Assembly: GCA_002316215.1 (NCBI GenBank)
Contig: DCDB01000148.1
Span: 1 to 11,087, forward strand
Direction: 5' to 3'
Source: Lachnospiraceae bacterium UBA1066
GTDB taxonomy: Bacteria; Bacillota; Clostridia; Lachnospirales; Lachnospiraceae
Length of the DNA: 11,087 nt
Of this stretch, positions 1 to 6,177 are shown one piece after another. The notes beneath the pieces are model-generated. The model did not search any database and was not told where the DNA came from. It saw only the letters and a program-made list of their open reading frames with translations. Numbering within the stretch: the first letter of the stretch is position 1; every line of letters begins with the position of its first letter. The position numbers and the translations under genes were made by a program.

Positions 1-3
1 ACC

Positions 4-75
4 CTGAAGAAAATATGCCATGGAATTCCTGCGGCGAAAGCACTGAAGAAAATACGCCATGGAATTCCTGCGACG
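4..75. repeat. Two tandem copies of a 33-bp direct repeat (39-bp period)
   Basis: Copy 1 is 4-36 and copy 2 is 43-75, separated by 6 bases, with only two mismatches (T16/C55 and G34/A73). Each copy carries the core CCATGGAATTCC, which includes the palindrome GGAATTCC. The period is 39 bases, a multiple of three, so several frames stay open through both copies on either strand. One plus-strand frame runs open from the window edge to a TGA at 90-92. Open frames are therefore weak evidence of coding here. The pair lies beyond the terminator of the transporter operon and may be the end of a longer array outside the window. Not recognised as a known element. Confidence 0.8.
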
Positions 76-100
76 GAACTTTCTATGTTTGAATGAACAG

Positions 101-129
101 AAAAAGGGGCTGCCTCCCGGCAGCCCCTT
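101..129 (-). terminator. Intrinsic terminator of the transporter operon
   Basis: A perfect 11-bp stem (104-114 paired with 119-129) has a 4-base loop. On the minus strand the loop reads GGGA, a GNRA-type tetraloop, and the stem is followed by a T-run (TTTTT, two of them in the stem). It lies 28 bases after the stop codon of the solute-binding lipoprotein gene, where the operon would be expected to end. The plus-strand side has no T-run, so it is directional. Confidence 0.92.
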
Positions 130-157
130 CCCAAATCAAATCTTATTCACTTAAAGT

Positions 158-1417
158 TTAGTCATAAAGGTTCGGTGCGATCTGTGCATCATTCATGTTC
201 GTGCTGTCGTACCAATAGCCATCCATCGGCATATCTTTGACTGTGTCGCCGTTAGCAGCAACGGTCAGAGCATAGATGCTGTAGTAGCCCATCAGAAGCG
301 GAGACTGTGTGATAGCGCCTGCCATCGTTCCGTCGGAAATCGCGCCTTTGATCGTGGAGCCTGCATCGAAGCCGATTGCGATAACGCCTGTGTCTTTGTT
401 CAGAGTGCCGAGGTTGTCGTTTGCAGAAAGAACGCCTTCAGCAGAAGTCTGGTTGGAACCGAAGATACCGATTGTATCGGATTTGCTCATGATCTTGGAA
501 GCTTCTGTAGAGCAAAGGTCAACGGTTGTCTGAGCCGGAACAGCAACTTCAAGAACGACGTTGGCATCTGCTTCTTTGCCATTAGCACCTTCAGCTGCGT
601 TTACATAGAATTCATTGCCTGTTACAGCGATTGTCTTGCCGTCAGCGACAACAAGCTTAATCATTTCATTGATGAAGCCAAGACCGCGCTGCTGGATATT
701 AAGAGCGGTTGCATCCTGGTTAACTTCACCGATACGGACCTGAGAAGTAGCTGACGTAATCTTGTCTTTCAGGAGCTCATGCATCTTATCCGCTGCAAGT
801 GCGCCTGCTTTGCTGTTATCCGTTGCAACTGTGGAAACAACCGAGCCGTCCGGAGCATCTGCAACACCTGTATCGAAGCAGACAACCGGAATACCGGCTG
901 CCTTTGCGCTCTTAAGAGAATCAAGGACAGACGTTGTATCGCATGCCGCAAGACCGATACCATTAGGCTTGCTGGAAATAGCGCTGTTCAGCATATTGAC
1001 CTGATCGGCGATATCAGACTCACTGTTCGGGCCCTGAGCCGTATAGGTAACACCGAGTTCAGCCTTTGCCTGATCCATTCCTTTAATAGCTGCCTGCCAG
1101 TAGGTTGACTGGAAGCTCTTTACGATCATGGTGAAGTTGTAAGCTGACTTAGCCTTAACTCCTTCAAATTCCGTTCCCTTCAGAAGATCCGTACCGGATC
1201 CTGAAGAAGACGCTGTTGCTGTAGAAGCCGCTTTGGAAGTCGTAGCTGTGGAGGCTGCTTTTGATGTCGTAGCCGTGGAAGCCGCCGTTGAAGTTGTGGC
1301 CTTAGAAGCAGCCGTCGATGTCGTAGCCGTTGATGTAGCAGATGCGCCGCCGCAACCGGCAAGCATTGTGCAAACCATAGCCGCACTTACGATTGTTGCT
1401 AAAATCCTCTTTTTCAT
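158..1417 (-). CDS. Sugar ABC transporter solute-binding lipoprotein (periplasmic-binding-protein type 4)
   Basis: A 419-residue extracytoplasmic receptor that captures the sugar and delivers it to the membrane permeases. The signal peptide (MKKRILATIVSAAMVCTM) ends in a lipobox LAGC with the lipidated cysteine at C22. Residues 25-75 are a Ser/Thr/Ala linker built from four 9-residue repeats (31-66). The binding domain, about 93-400, is of the RbsB family. By alignment logic, likely ligand residues are D182 in FDTG, R244 in QQRG, N322 in GSNQ, D351 in GFDAG and Q371 in ITQSP. This is family inference, not measured. The start is supported by AGGAGG at 1424-1429, 6 bases upstream. It is the last gene of the transporter operon, 97 bp after permease 2, with a hairpin in the gap that could raise its expression relative to the membrane genes. 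The sugar is unknown. Confidence 0.93.
   Translation of the reverse strand: MKKRILATIVSAAMVCTMLAGCGGASATSTATTSTAASKATTSTAASTATTSKAASTATTSKAASTATASSSGSGTDLLKGTEFEGVKAKSAYNFTMIVKSFQSTYWQAAIKGMDQAKAELGVTYTAQGPNSESDIADQVNMLNSAISSKPNGIGLAACDTTSVLDSLKSAKAAGIPVVCFDTGVADAPDGSVVSTVATDNSKAGALAADKMHELLKDKITSATSQVRIGEVNQDATALNIQQRGLGFINEMIKLVVADGKTIAVTGNEFYVNAAEGANGKEADANVVLEVAVPAQTTVDLCSTEASKIMSKSDTIGIFGSNQTSAEGVLSANDNLGTLNKDTGVIAIGFDAGSTIKGAISDGTMAGAITQSPLLMGYYSIYALTVAANGDTVKDMPMDGYWYDSTNMNDAQIAPNLYD
1220..1327 (-). repeat. Four tandem 27-bp repeats encoding the lipoprotein linker
   Basis: Residues 31-39, 40-48, 49-57 and 58-66 of the solute-binding protein each fit A-T-T-S-[T/K]-A-A-S-[K/T]. The DNA copies have a 27-bp period but differ at synonymous positions. 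The tract forms a flexible spacer between the lipid anchor and the binding domain and is a candidate for length variation between strains. Confidence 0.85.
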
Positions 1418-1449
1418 TTCGTTCCTCCTTATTAGTTATGATATAAATT

Positions 1450-1475
1450 AAGGTCTTAGCTCTCTACTAAGCCTT
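1450..1475 (-). promoter_or_regulatory. Hairpin in the leader of the solute-binding protein gene
   Basis: On the minus strand, AAGG-CTTAG (1475-1467) pairs with CTAAG-A-CCTT (1459-1450): nine base pairs with a single bulged A (position 1454) and a 7-base loop TAGAGAG. No T-run follows (AATTTATATC instead), so it is not a classical terminator. A -10-like TATGAT (1482-1477) sits one base upstream of the stem, but I find no good -35. It may be an mRNA processing or stabilising hairpin that uncouples the amount of binding protein from that of the permeases, or part of a weak internal promoter. Confidence 0.5.
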
Positions 1476-1514
1476 TATCATACATTAATGGTAACTGCAT
1501 CCTTTTTATTTGTG

Positions 1515-2507
1515 TTATGCCGCCGCTGTAACTGCACGGCGTTTCTTAACGATATCAATCATAACCGCACCAATCAGAATGAGACCTGTGATAACCTGCT
1601 GCCAGTTTGCCTGGAGCCCGATGAACGGAAGGCCTACCTTCAGAAGGCAGATAACGTAGACGCCGAAGAAAGTTCCTTCAATTGACCCTGAACCGCCTGT
1701 AGCGGATACGCCGCCGACGATTGCGCCTCCGATAGCGTCCAGTTCCATGCCGGCGCCGGTTCCGGGCTGTATGGTCGGGATTGCAGACGCATACGGGATC
1801 GCTGCAAGTCCTGCGAAAAGTCCGCAGATGACATACGCCATGATGTGGTAGAACTTCACGTTAATACCGGAAAGAAGAGTCGCCTCTTTATTACTGCCGA
1901 TTGCGATTGTGTAACGTCCGAACTTTGTGTGCTTTAATACAAATGCCATGATAACGACCAGAAGAATCATCCATAAGAAACCGATCGGAATCTTTGTATT
2001 GCCGGCCATAGTAATCTTGAAAATACTGTGGAACCATCCGCCCGGCTGTTTTGCCGTCGGCCACGGAATAGCATTCTTGAAGGAAAGCAGTGAGCCGAGG
2101 CCCCGCGTAATCATGCAAGTGCAGAGTGTAGCCAGGAAAGGCGGCAGATTCATGATGGCGACCAAAACTCCGTTCAAAAGACCGATCACGCAGCCGAACA
2201 GAATAGCTACAATCATGCCGACCCATACCGGAAGACCTACATTATGGACCAGATATCCTCCGACCAGTGCGTAGCAGACCATACCTGTGCCGATGGAAAG
2301 ATCAACGCCTCCTGTAATCAGAGGGAATGACACGCCGATTGCCATCAAAACATAATAGTATGAATAGTCCAGCAGCGTTACCATTGTCGTATATTTTCTG
2401 AAATCCACACTCGCTGCAAAGAAGAATATATAAAGGGCAATGACAACCAGGATAACGATGTATTTCTGATTGCTGAGCACCCCTAAAGCCGATTTTTTCT
2501 TAGTCAT
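1515..2507 (-). CDS. CUT2-family sugar ABC transporter permease (second permease)
   Basis: A 330-residue polytopic membrane protein of the BPD_transp_2 (RbsC/XylH) family that forms half of the sugar channel. The sequence is strongly hydrophobic, with a basic N-terminus (MTKKK) and a basic C-terminal end (KKRR). The family motif GGVDLSIG is at 66-73. The cytoplasmic coupling segment, GRYTIAIGSNKEATLLSG, is at 197-214. The conserved ELDAIGGAIVGGVSATGG segment is at 255-272. The start has AGGAGGG (2516-2522) 8 bases upstream, and this site overlaps the TAG stop of the ATPase gene, so translation of the two is probably coupled. It differs clearly from the other permease of the operon, which suggests a heterodimeric channel. 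Confidence 0.93.
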   Translation of the reverse strand: MTKKKSALGVLSNQKYIVILVVIALYIFFFAASVDFRKYTTMVTLLDYSYYYVLMAIGVSFPLITGGVDLSIGTGMVCYALVGGYLVHNVGLPVWVGMIVAILFGCVIGLLNGVLVAIMNLPPFLATLCTCMITRGLGSLLSFKNAIPWPTAKQPGGWFHSIFKITMAGNTKIPIGFLWMILLVVIMAFVLKHTKFGRYTIAIGSNKEATLLSGINVKFYHIMAYVICGLFAGLAAIPYASAIPTIQPGTGAGMELDAIGGAIVGGVSATGGSGSIEGTFFGVYVICLLKVGLPFIGLQANWQQVITGLILIGAVMIDIVKKRRAVTAAA

Positions 2508-2520
2508 GTCCCCATCCCTC

Positions 2521-4017
2521 CTAATTAATGTTCCGTGTTGCCTTATCCATGATCAATTCCTGCGTCGCTTCTTCGATTTTGACTTCGCCGGTCTTCTGGC
2601 CTTCGCACATGATCACGATACGGTCGCTCATTCTGAGGATTTCCTGCATTTCGGATGAGATCATGATAATTGACTTTCCCTGTGACGCCAGCTGGTTCAT
2701 CAATTTGTATATCTCGTTCTTCGCTCCGACGTCAATGCCTCGTGTCGGCTCATCGAAAATCAGGATATCGCAGTTCTTGACGAGCCATTTTGCAATAACT
2801 ACTTTCTGCTGATTTCCTCCGGAAAGATTTACGACCAGCTGATCCGCCGACGGCGTCTTCGTTGCCAGCTCCTCAATATATTTCTCGGCTGCCTTCTTCT
2901 CCTTGCCTTTATTGATGAAGATACCGTTCATATATTCCTCGAGGCAGGCCATCGTGGAATTCTCGGTAATCGATTTCTGGACAACGATTCCGTAGCGTTT
3001 CCTGTCCTCCGAAAGGTAGCCGATTCCATGCCTGACTGCATCCTCCGGCGTTTTGATGTCCGCCTTCTTGCCATTGATATAGATATCGCCGCTCTGTTTC
3101 GGATCGGCTCCGAAGATCGCCCTTGCCGTCTCGGTACGTCCGGCACCCATAAGCCCTGAAAATCCGAGGATTTCGCCTTTGTGAAGCTCAAAACTGACAT
3201 TCTTAACCATCTTTCCGGCATTTAAGTGTTCCACTTTAAGGACAACAGGTGCGCCCGGCGCCACCATGCTCTTTTCCTTCGGCGGTTCATAAATGACACG
3301 GCCGACCATCATCTTGACGATATCGTCTTTTGTACTGTCTTTCGTAATCAGCGTTCCGACGTAAGTTCCGTCCCGCATGACCGTAACACGGTCTGTAATG
3401 ACTTTAATTTCATCCATGCGGTGGGAAATGTAAATAATTCCCAGATTCTGCGCGCGAAGATCGCGGATAATCGTAAACAGATCCTGTATTTCTTTCTCTG
3501 TCAGTGCCGCGGACGGTTCATCGAAAATGATGACCTTGCAGTTATGGGAAATAGCCTTGGCAATTTCGCACATCTGCTGTTTGCCGACCGTAAGGCTGCT
3601 CATTTTTTCCGTCGGATTAATCTCGATGTGGAGACGGTCGAAAAGCTTTTTGGACTCATCAATCATCTTCTTATCGTCAATCTTTATCCCGTTCGTAAAT
3701 TCGCGGCCGATAAAAATATTCTGGGCGACTGTCAGATCGCCGACCATATTCAATTCCTGATGCACAATGACAATTCCTGCATCCTGCGCTTCTCTTGTTG
3801 TATGGAATTCTACTTCTTTTCCTTCATATATAATCTTTCCGGAATCCTTTTTGTAAATGCCGGTCAGAACCTTCATCAGAGTCGATTTTCCGGCCCCGTT
3901 TTCACCCATCAGCGCATGGACTTCGCCGCGATTCAGATTGAAATGAACGTGATCAAGTGCGTGCACACCGGGGAAAGATTTGTCGATTTCTTCCATTCTT
4001 AAGATTTCTTCACCCAT
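2521..4017 (-). CDS. CUT2-family sugar ABC transporter ATP-binding protein (two ATPase domains)
   Basis: A 498-residue cytoplasmic ATPase that powers sugar import, with two fused nucleotide-binding domains as in RbsA/XylG/MglA. First half: Walker A GENGAGKST at 38-46, Q-loop Q87, divergent signature LTVGKQQM at 142-149, Walker B IIFDEP at 163-168, H-loop H199. Second half: degenerate Walker A GLMGAGRTE at 288-296 (no P-loop lysine), signature LSGGN at 398-402, Walker B ILIFDEP at 418-424, and serine at 454-455 where the H-loop histidine would be. This asymmetry is normal for the family and implies one canonical catalytic site. GGGAGG at 4030-4035 is 12 bases from the ATG, a long spacing; no better in-frame start is visible upstream. 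It lies between two different permease genes, so it probably serves both. Confidence 0.95.
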   Translation of the reverse strand: MGEEILRMEEIDKSFPGVHALDHVHFNLNRGEVHALMGENGAGKSTLMKVLTGIYKKDSGKIIYEGKEVEFHTTREAQDAGIVIVHQELNMVGDLTVAQNIFIGREFTNGIKIDDKKMIDESKKLFDRLHIEINPTEKMSSLTVGKQQMCEIAKAISHNCKVIIFDEPSAALTEKEIQDLFTIIRDLRAQNLGIIYISHRMDEIKVITDRVTVMRDGTYVGTLITKDSTKDDIVKMMVGRVIYEPPKEKSMVAPGAPVVLKVEHLNAGKMVKNVSFELHKGEILGFSGLMGAGRTETARAIFGADPKQSGDIYINGKKADIKTPEDAVRHGIGYLSEDRKRYGIVVQKSITENSTMACLEEYMNGIFINKGKEKKAAEKYIEELATKTPSADQLVVNLSGGNQQKVVIAKWLVKNCDILIFDEPTRGIDVGAKNEIYKLMNQLASQGKSIIMISSEMQEILRMSDRIVIMCEGQKTGEVKIEEATQELIMDKATRNIN

Positions 4018-4065
4018 TCTATTCTCTAACCTCCCAGTTTCCTTATCCGGAAATGCAATTCATTA

Positions 4066-5037
4066 TCAGTTCTTCCTGCGTCTTGCCACGACATCGGCGT
4101 AAACAGCAACAATAACGATAACACCTGTAATAATCAGCTGAATGTCTTTCGTCATCCCGGTTGCCAAGATACCTTCCTGCAGAAGCGATATAATGATAAC
4201 ACCGATCACTGTACCGCTTATGGAAGCGAGGCCTCCGGCCATTGACGTGCCGCCCATGACGCAGCCGGCGATTGCTTCATTGTTGTACTGATCGCCGTAG
4301 TTCGGCTGCACTGTTGTATAGGTCGCGACGAAGAAAATAGCCGCAATGCCAACCAGGATTCCGCAGATAACATAGGCAAGCATTTCCCACTTCTTTGTAT
4401 TGACACCGGAAAGGCGGACGGCTTCTCTGTTACTGCCGAGGCAGAGGATGTAGCGGCCGACTTTCGTATTATTAAGAAGCATCGCACAGATGACAGCCAC
4501 AGCAAGGAAGATAATAAGACCGACCGGAAAACCGTTCGCTGTCGCAAGGTTTCGGAACCATCCGCCTGCTTCTTCCACTCTCGGCCAGCTGACCGACTGC
4601 GTCTTTGTGAAAAGAGAAGCGACGCCTTTGGCGATGTTCATGGAAGCCATGGATACGATGAACGGCGGTACCGACCAGTAGGCTACCAGGTAGCCGTTGA
4701 ACATACCGAACAGGAGGCCTACCAGAATGCAGATGATCAGTGCAACGGCCATCGGCACTTTGTAAGTGCCGAAGCAGTAGCCTGCAATCAGGGCGCAGCA
4801 GAACATAACCGGGCCGATAGAGAAATCGATTCCGCCTGTTGCGATAACGAATGTAACCGCCAGTGAAAGGAAGCCCAGGAAATAAACGTAATTCAGGGTT
4901 CCCATGAGATGGGCGCTGCCTGCAAATCCCTTAATAGCTACGCAAAAAATGACATACATCAGAATCAGGACGCCGGCAAGGACGACACGGTTGAAGCCGA
5001 CCTTTTTTACAAAAACATTGTTCTTAAACTTTTCCAC
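4066..5037 (-). CDS. CUT2-family sugar ABC transporter permease (first permease)
   Basis: A polytopic membrane protein of the RbsC/BPD_transp_2 family, first gene of the transporter operon. I place the start at GTG (5035-5037; 323 residues), because GGAGGG at 5045-5050 lies 7 bases before it. The upstream in-frame ATG at 5050-5052 has no ribosome binding site, and the GGAGGG would begin inside that ATG codon. With the GTG start, the protein begins MEKFKNNVF. The motif GGIDFSIG is at about 68-75, the coupling segment GRYILCLGSNREAVRLSG at about 194-211, and the conserved NNEAIAGCVMGGTSMAGG segment at about 252-269. The C-terminus is basic (ARRRKN). Compared with permease 2 it shares only family motifs. 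Confidence 0.92.
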   Translation of the reverse strand: MEKFKNNVFVKKVGFNRVVLAGVLILMYVIFCVAIKGFAGSAHLMGTLNYVYFLGFLSLAVTFVIATGGIDFSIGPVMFCCALIAGYCFGTYKVPMAVALIICILVGLLFGMFNGYLVAYWSVPPFIVSMASMNIAKGVASLFTKTQSVSWPRVEEAGGWFRNLATANGFPVGLIIFLAVAVICAMLLNNTKVGRYILCLGSNREAVRLSGVNTKKWEMLAYVICGILVGIAAIFFVATYTTVQPNYGDQYNNEAIAGCVMGGTSMAGGLASISGTVIGVIIISLLQEGILATGMTKDIQLIITGVIVIVAVYADVVARRRKN

Positions 5038-5044
5038 TTGTATT

Positions 5045-5050
5045 CCCTCC
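5045..5050 (-). promoter_or_regulatory. Ribosome binding site that sets the permease 1 start at GTG
   Basis: GGAGGG lies 7 bases upstream of GTG 5037-5035. The alternative ATG at 5052-5050 has only CTCTGGCATA before it, with no Shine-Dalgarno match. The site therefore favours the shorter 323-residue protein. Confidence 0.75.
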
Positions 5051-5077
5051 ATTATGCCAGAGTAAACAGCCTAAGAG

Positions 5078-5156
5078 AAAAAAAAAGATTATTCGATTTC
5101 CTCTTCAACTATGAACATTATATGTCCAAGCTGTGAACTGGAAAATCGAATAATCT
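5078..5156 (-). terminator. Inverted repeat with T-run between sensory and transporter operons (terminator or attenuator)
   Basis: A perfect 14-bp inverted repeat, AGATTATTCGATTT, has arms at 5086-5099 and 5143-5156. The loop is 43 bases. On the minus strand the second arm is followed at once by eight T residues (5085-5078). It starts 31 bases after the stop of the sensory binding-protein gene and would end transcripts coming from that operon. The loop is long for an intrinsic terminator, but the perfect stem and T-run fit. Alternatively the two arms could be operator half-sites flanking the promoter in the loop. Confidence 0.65.
5117..5144 (-). promoter_or_regulatory. Candidate promoter of the transporter operon, inside the hairpin loop
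   Basis: A perfect -10 TATAAT is at 5122-5117, with a 16-base spacer to a -35 of 4/6 match, TTTCCA, at 5144-5139. Transcription would begin near 5110, leaving a leader of about 70 bases to the GTG start. The -35 overlaps the outer arm of the 14-bp inverted repeat by two bases, and the predicted start lies beyond that arm, so the transcript would not contain it. The response regulator encoded next door is the natural candidate activator. No clear AraC-type direct repeat was found upstream. Confidence 0.5.
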
Positions 5157-5187
5157 CTGATAAATAGTCAAATTTTTGTTCTTGCAG

Positions 5188-6177
5188 TTAATTTTTATTT
5201 CCCGTAAACGGAAACAGAAGTTTCTGGTTCTCCTCGCTGTAAAGATTCTCCGGAGTGACCAGTTCCGATCCGGATTCCAGATTTTTCTCCACTTTTTCTC
5301 CGCGCAGGTGCATCCAGGTCTGCTGAACGCCGAGATACCCCATATTGTAAGGCTTCTGGATAACGATCCCGCTGAAAATGCCGTCTTCCATCAGACGTAT
5401 TTCATTGAGCGAGCTGTCAAAACCGACTGCATTTATTTTTGAGGTCAGGTTCAGATTCTTTATGGCATTTGCTGCGCCGACGGCGGAAGGTTCATTGAGG
5501 CCGATAATCATGTCAAGGTCGGGGTATTTAAAAATCAGCTCCTTTGTAAGCTCATACGCCCTTTCTTCGGAAGAACCGCTGTAAATCGTTTCCTTAATGC
5601 AGCCTGCCTTGTCACCGAGTCCTTCCCGTACGCCTGTTTCACGGTCCATAGCTGTGGAAGAACCCTTTACATGCTCAATAAGAGCAACCTTAGAGTCCTG
5701 CGTCAGATAGCCGGCCGCAAATTCACCCAGCTGACGGCCTGCCGCAATATTATCCGTCGCTACAGACAGATCCTGGATATCTTCATTGACGACGGAATCA
5801 ACAAGTGTCAGACAGATGCCGGCGTCCTTCACCTTCTTCAGCACTTCCGTGCTTTCTGTATAACTGCAGGGCGCCACAATAATAGCATCCGGTTTCTCGG
5901 CAATAGCTTTTTCAATCAGCTCATTCTGGCTCTGCCAGTCCTCCTCGCTCGGTCCGGCCTCGATCTCTAACTCTACATTGCCCTCTTTTGCCCCCATATT
6001 GGCTCCTTCGATGACGGAAACCCAGAAGTCGTTGTTTTCATCGATAATTTTTGGAATAAAAACCATATGGTAAACTTTATCATTTTTTGCGCTGGCTGAG
6101 AGCGCCAGCAGAACCGCAGCAGACGAGACCGCCAGGATAACAAAGAAGATCCACCGCTTACCGCTTCTTTTTTTCAT
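5188..6177 (-). CDS. Extracytoplasmic sugar-binding protein of the sensory cassette (periplasmic-binding-protein type 4)
   Basis: A 329-residue RbsB-like binding protein. Residues 1-8 are basic and 9-27 hydrophobic. There is no lipobox cysteine, so it is either anchored by the uncleaved N-terminal helix or released after SASA at about residue 30. The binding domain spans about 36-292. By alignment logic, likely ligand residues are F51/W52, D127 in VDSV, R184 in GVREG, N228 in GLNEP, D254 in GFDSS and Q274 in IVIQKP. The start overlaps the kinase stop (ATGA, 6174-6177) and has AGGGAGG-type SD at 6184-6189, 6 bases upstream. Coupling to the kinase, and its difference from the lipoprotein at 158-1417, suggest it presents sugar to the kinase and does not feed the transporter. 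This resembles XylFII with LytS in Clostridium beijerinckii. Role is inferred. Confidence 0.88.
   Translation of the reverse strand: MKKRSGKRWIFFVILAVSSAAVLLALSASAKNDKVYHMVFIPKIIDENNDFWVSVIEGANMGAKEGNVELEIEAGPSEEDWQSQNELIEKAIAEKPDAIIVAPCSYTESTEVLKKVKDAGICLTLVDSVVNEDIQDLSVATDNIAAGRQLGEFAAGYLTQDSKVALIEHVKGSSTAMDRETGVREGLGDKAGCIKETIYSGSSEERAYELTKELIFKYPDLDMIIGLNEPSAVGAANAIKNLNLTSKINAVGFDSSLNEIRLMEDGIFSGIVIQKPYNMGYLGVQQTWMHLRGEKVEKNLESGSELVTPENLYSEENQKLLFPFTGNKN

Noticed and set aside
4..75. Possible CRISPR array (two 33-bp repeats)
   Set aside because: The spacer is only 6 bases and there are just two copies with no cas genes, so this is a tandem repeat, not a CRISPR.
1..92. Possible plus-strand gene end reading into TGA at 90-92
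   Set aside because: The 39-base period keeps frames open on both strands whatever their coding status, and both copy differences would change amino acids. Not enough to call a gene.
288..296. Degenerate second Walker A in the ATPase as a sign of inactivation (minus-strand protein residues 288-296)
   Set aside because: The loss of the P-loop lysine in the second half (GLMGAGRTE) is normal for RbsA-type double ATPases, so it is not a defect.
2928..4002. Long open frames on the opposite strand or other frames inside the ATPase gene
   Set aside because: They overlap a gene with complete ATPase motifs and show no ribosome binding sites or domain signals of their own; they are shadows of the real gene.
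4036..4055. Small hairpin TTTCC-GGATAA-GGAAA between permease 1 and the ATPase gene
   Set aside because: Only 5 bp, no T-run, and inside a 48-base gap of a coherent operon, so there is no basis to call it a terminator.
5125..5131. TTGGACA as a -35 element at the transporter promoter
   Set aside because: It lies only about two bases upstream of the TATAAT, far short of the 16-18 base spacing needed.
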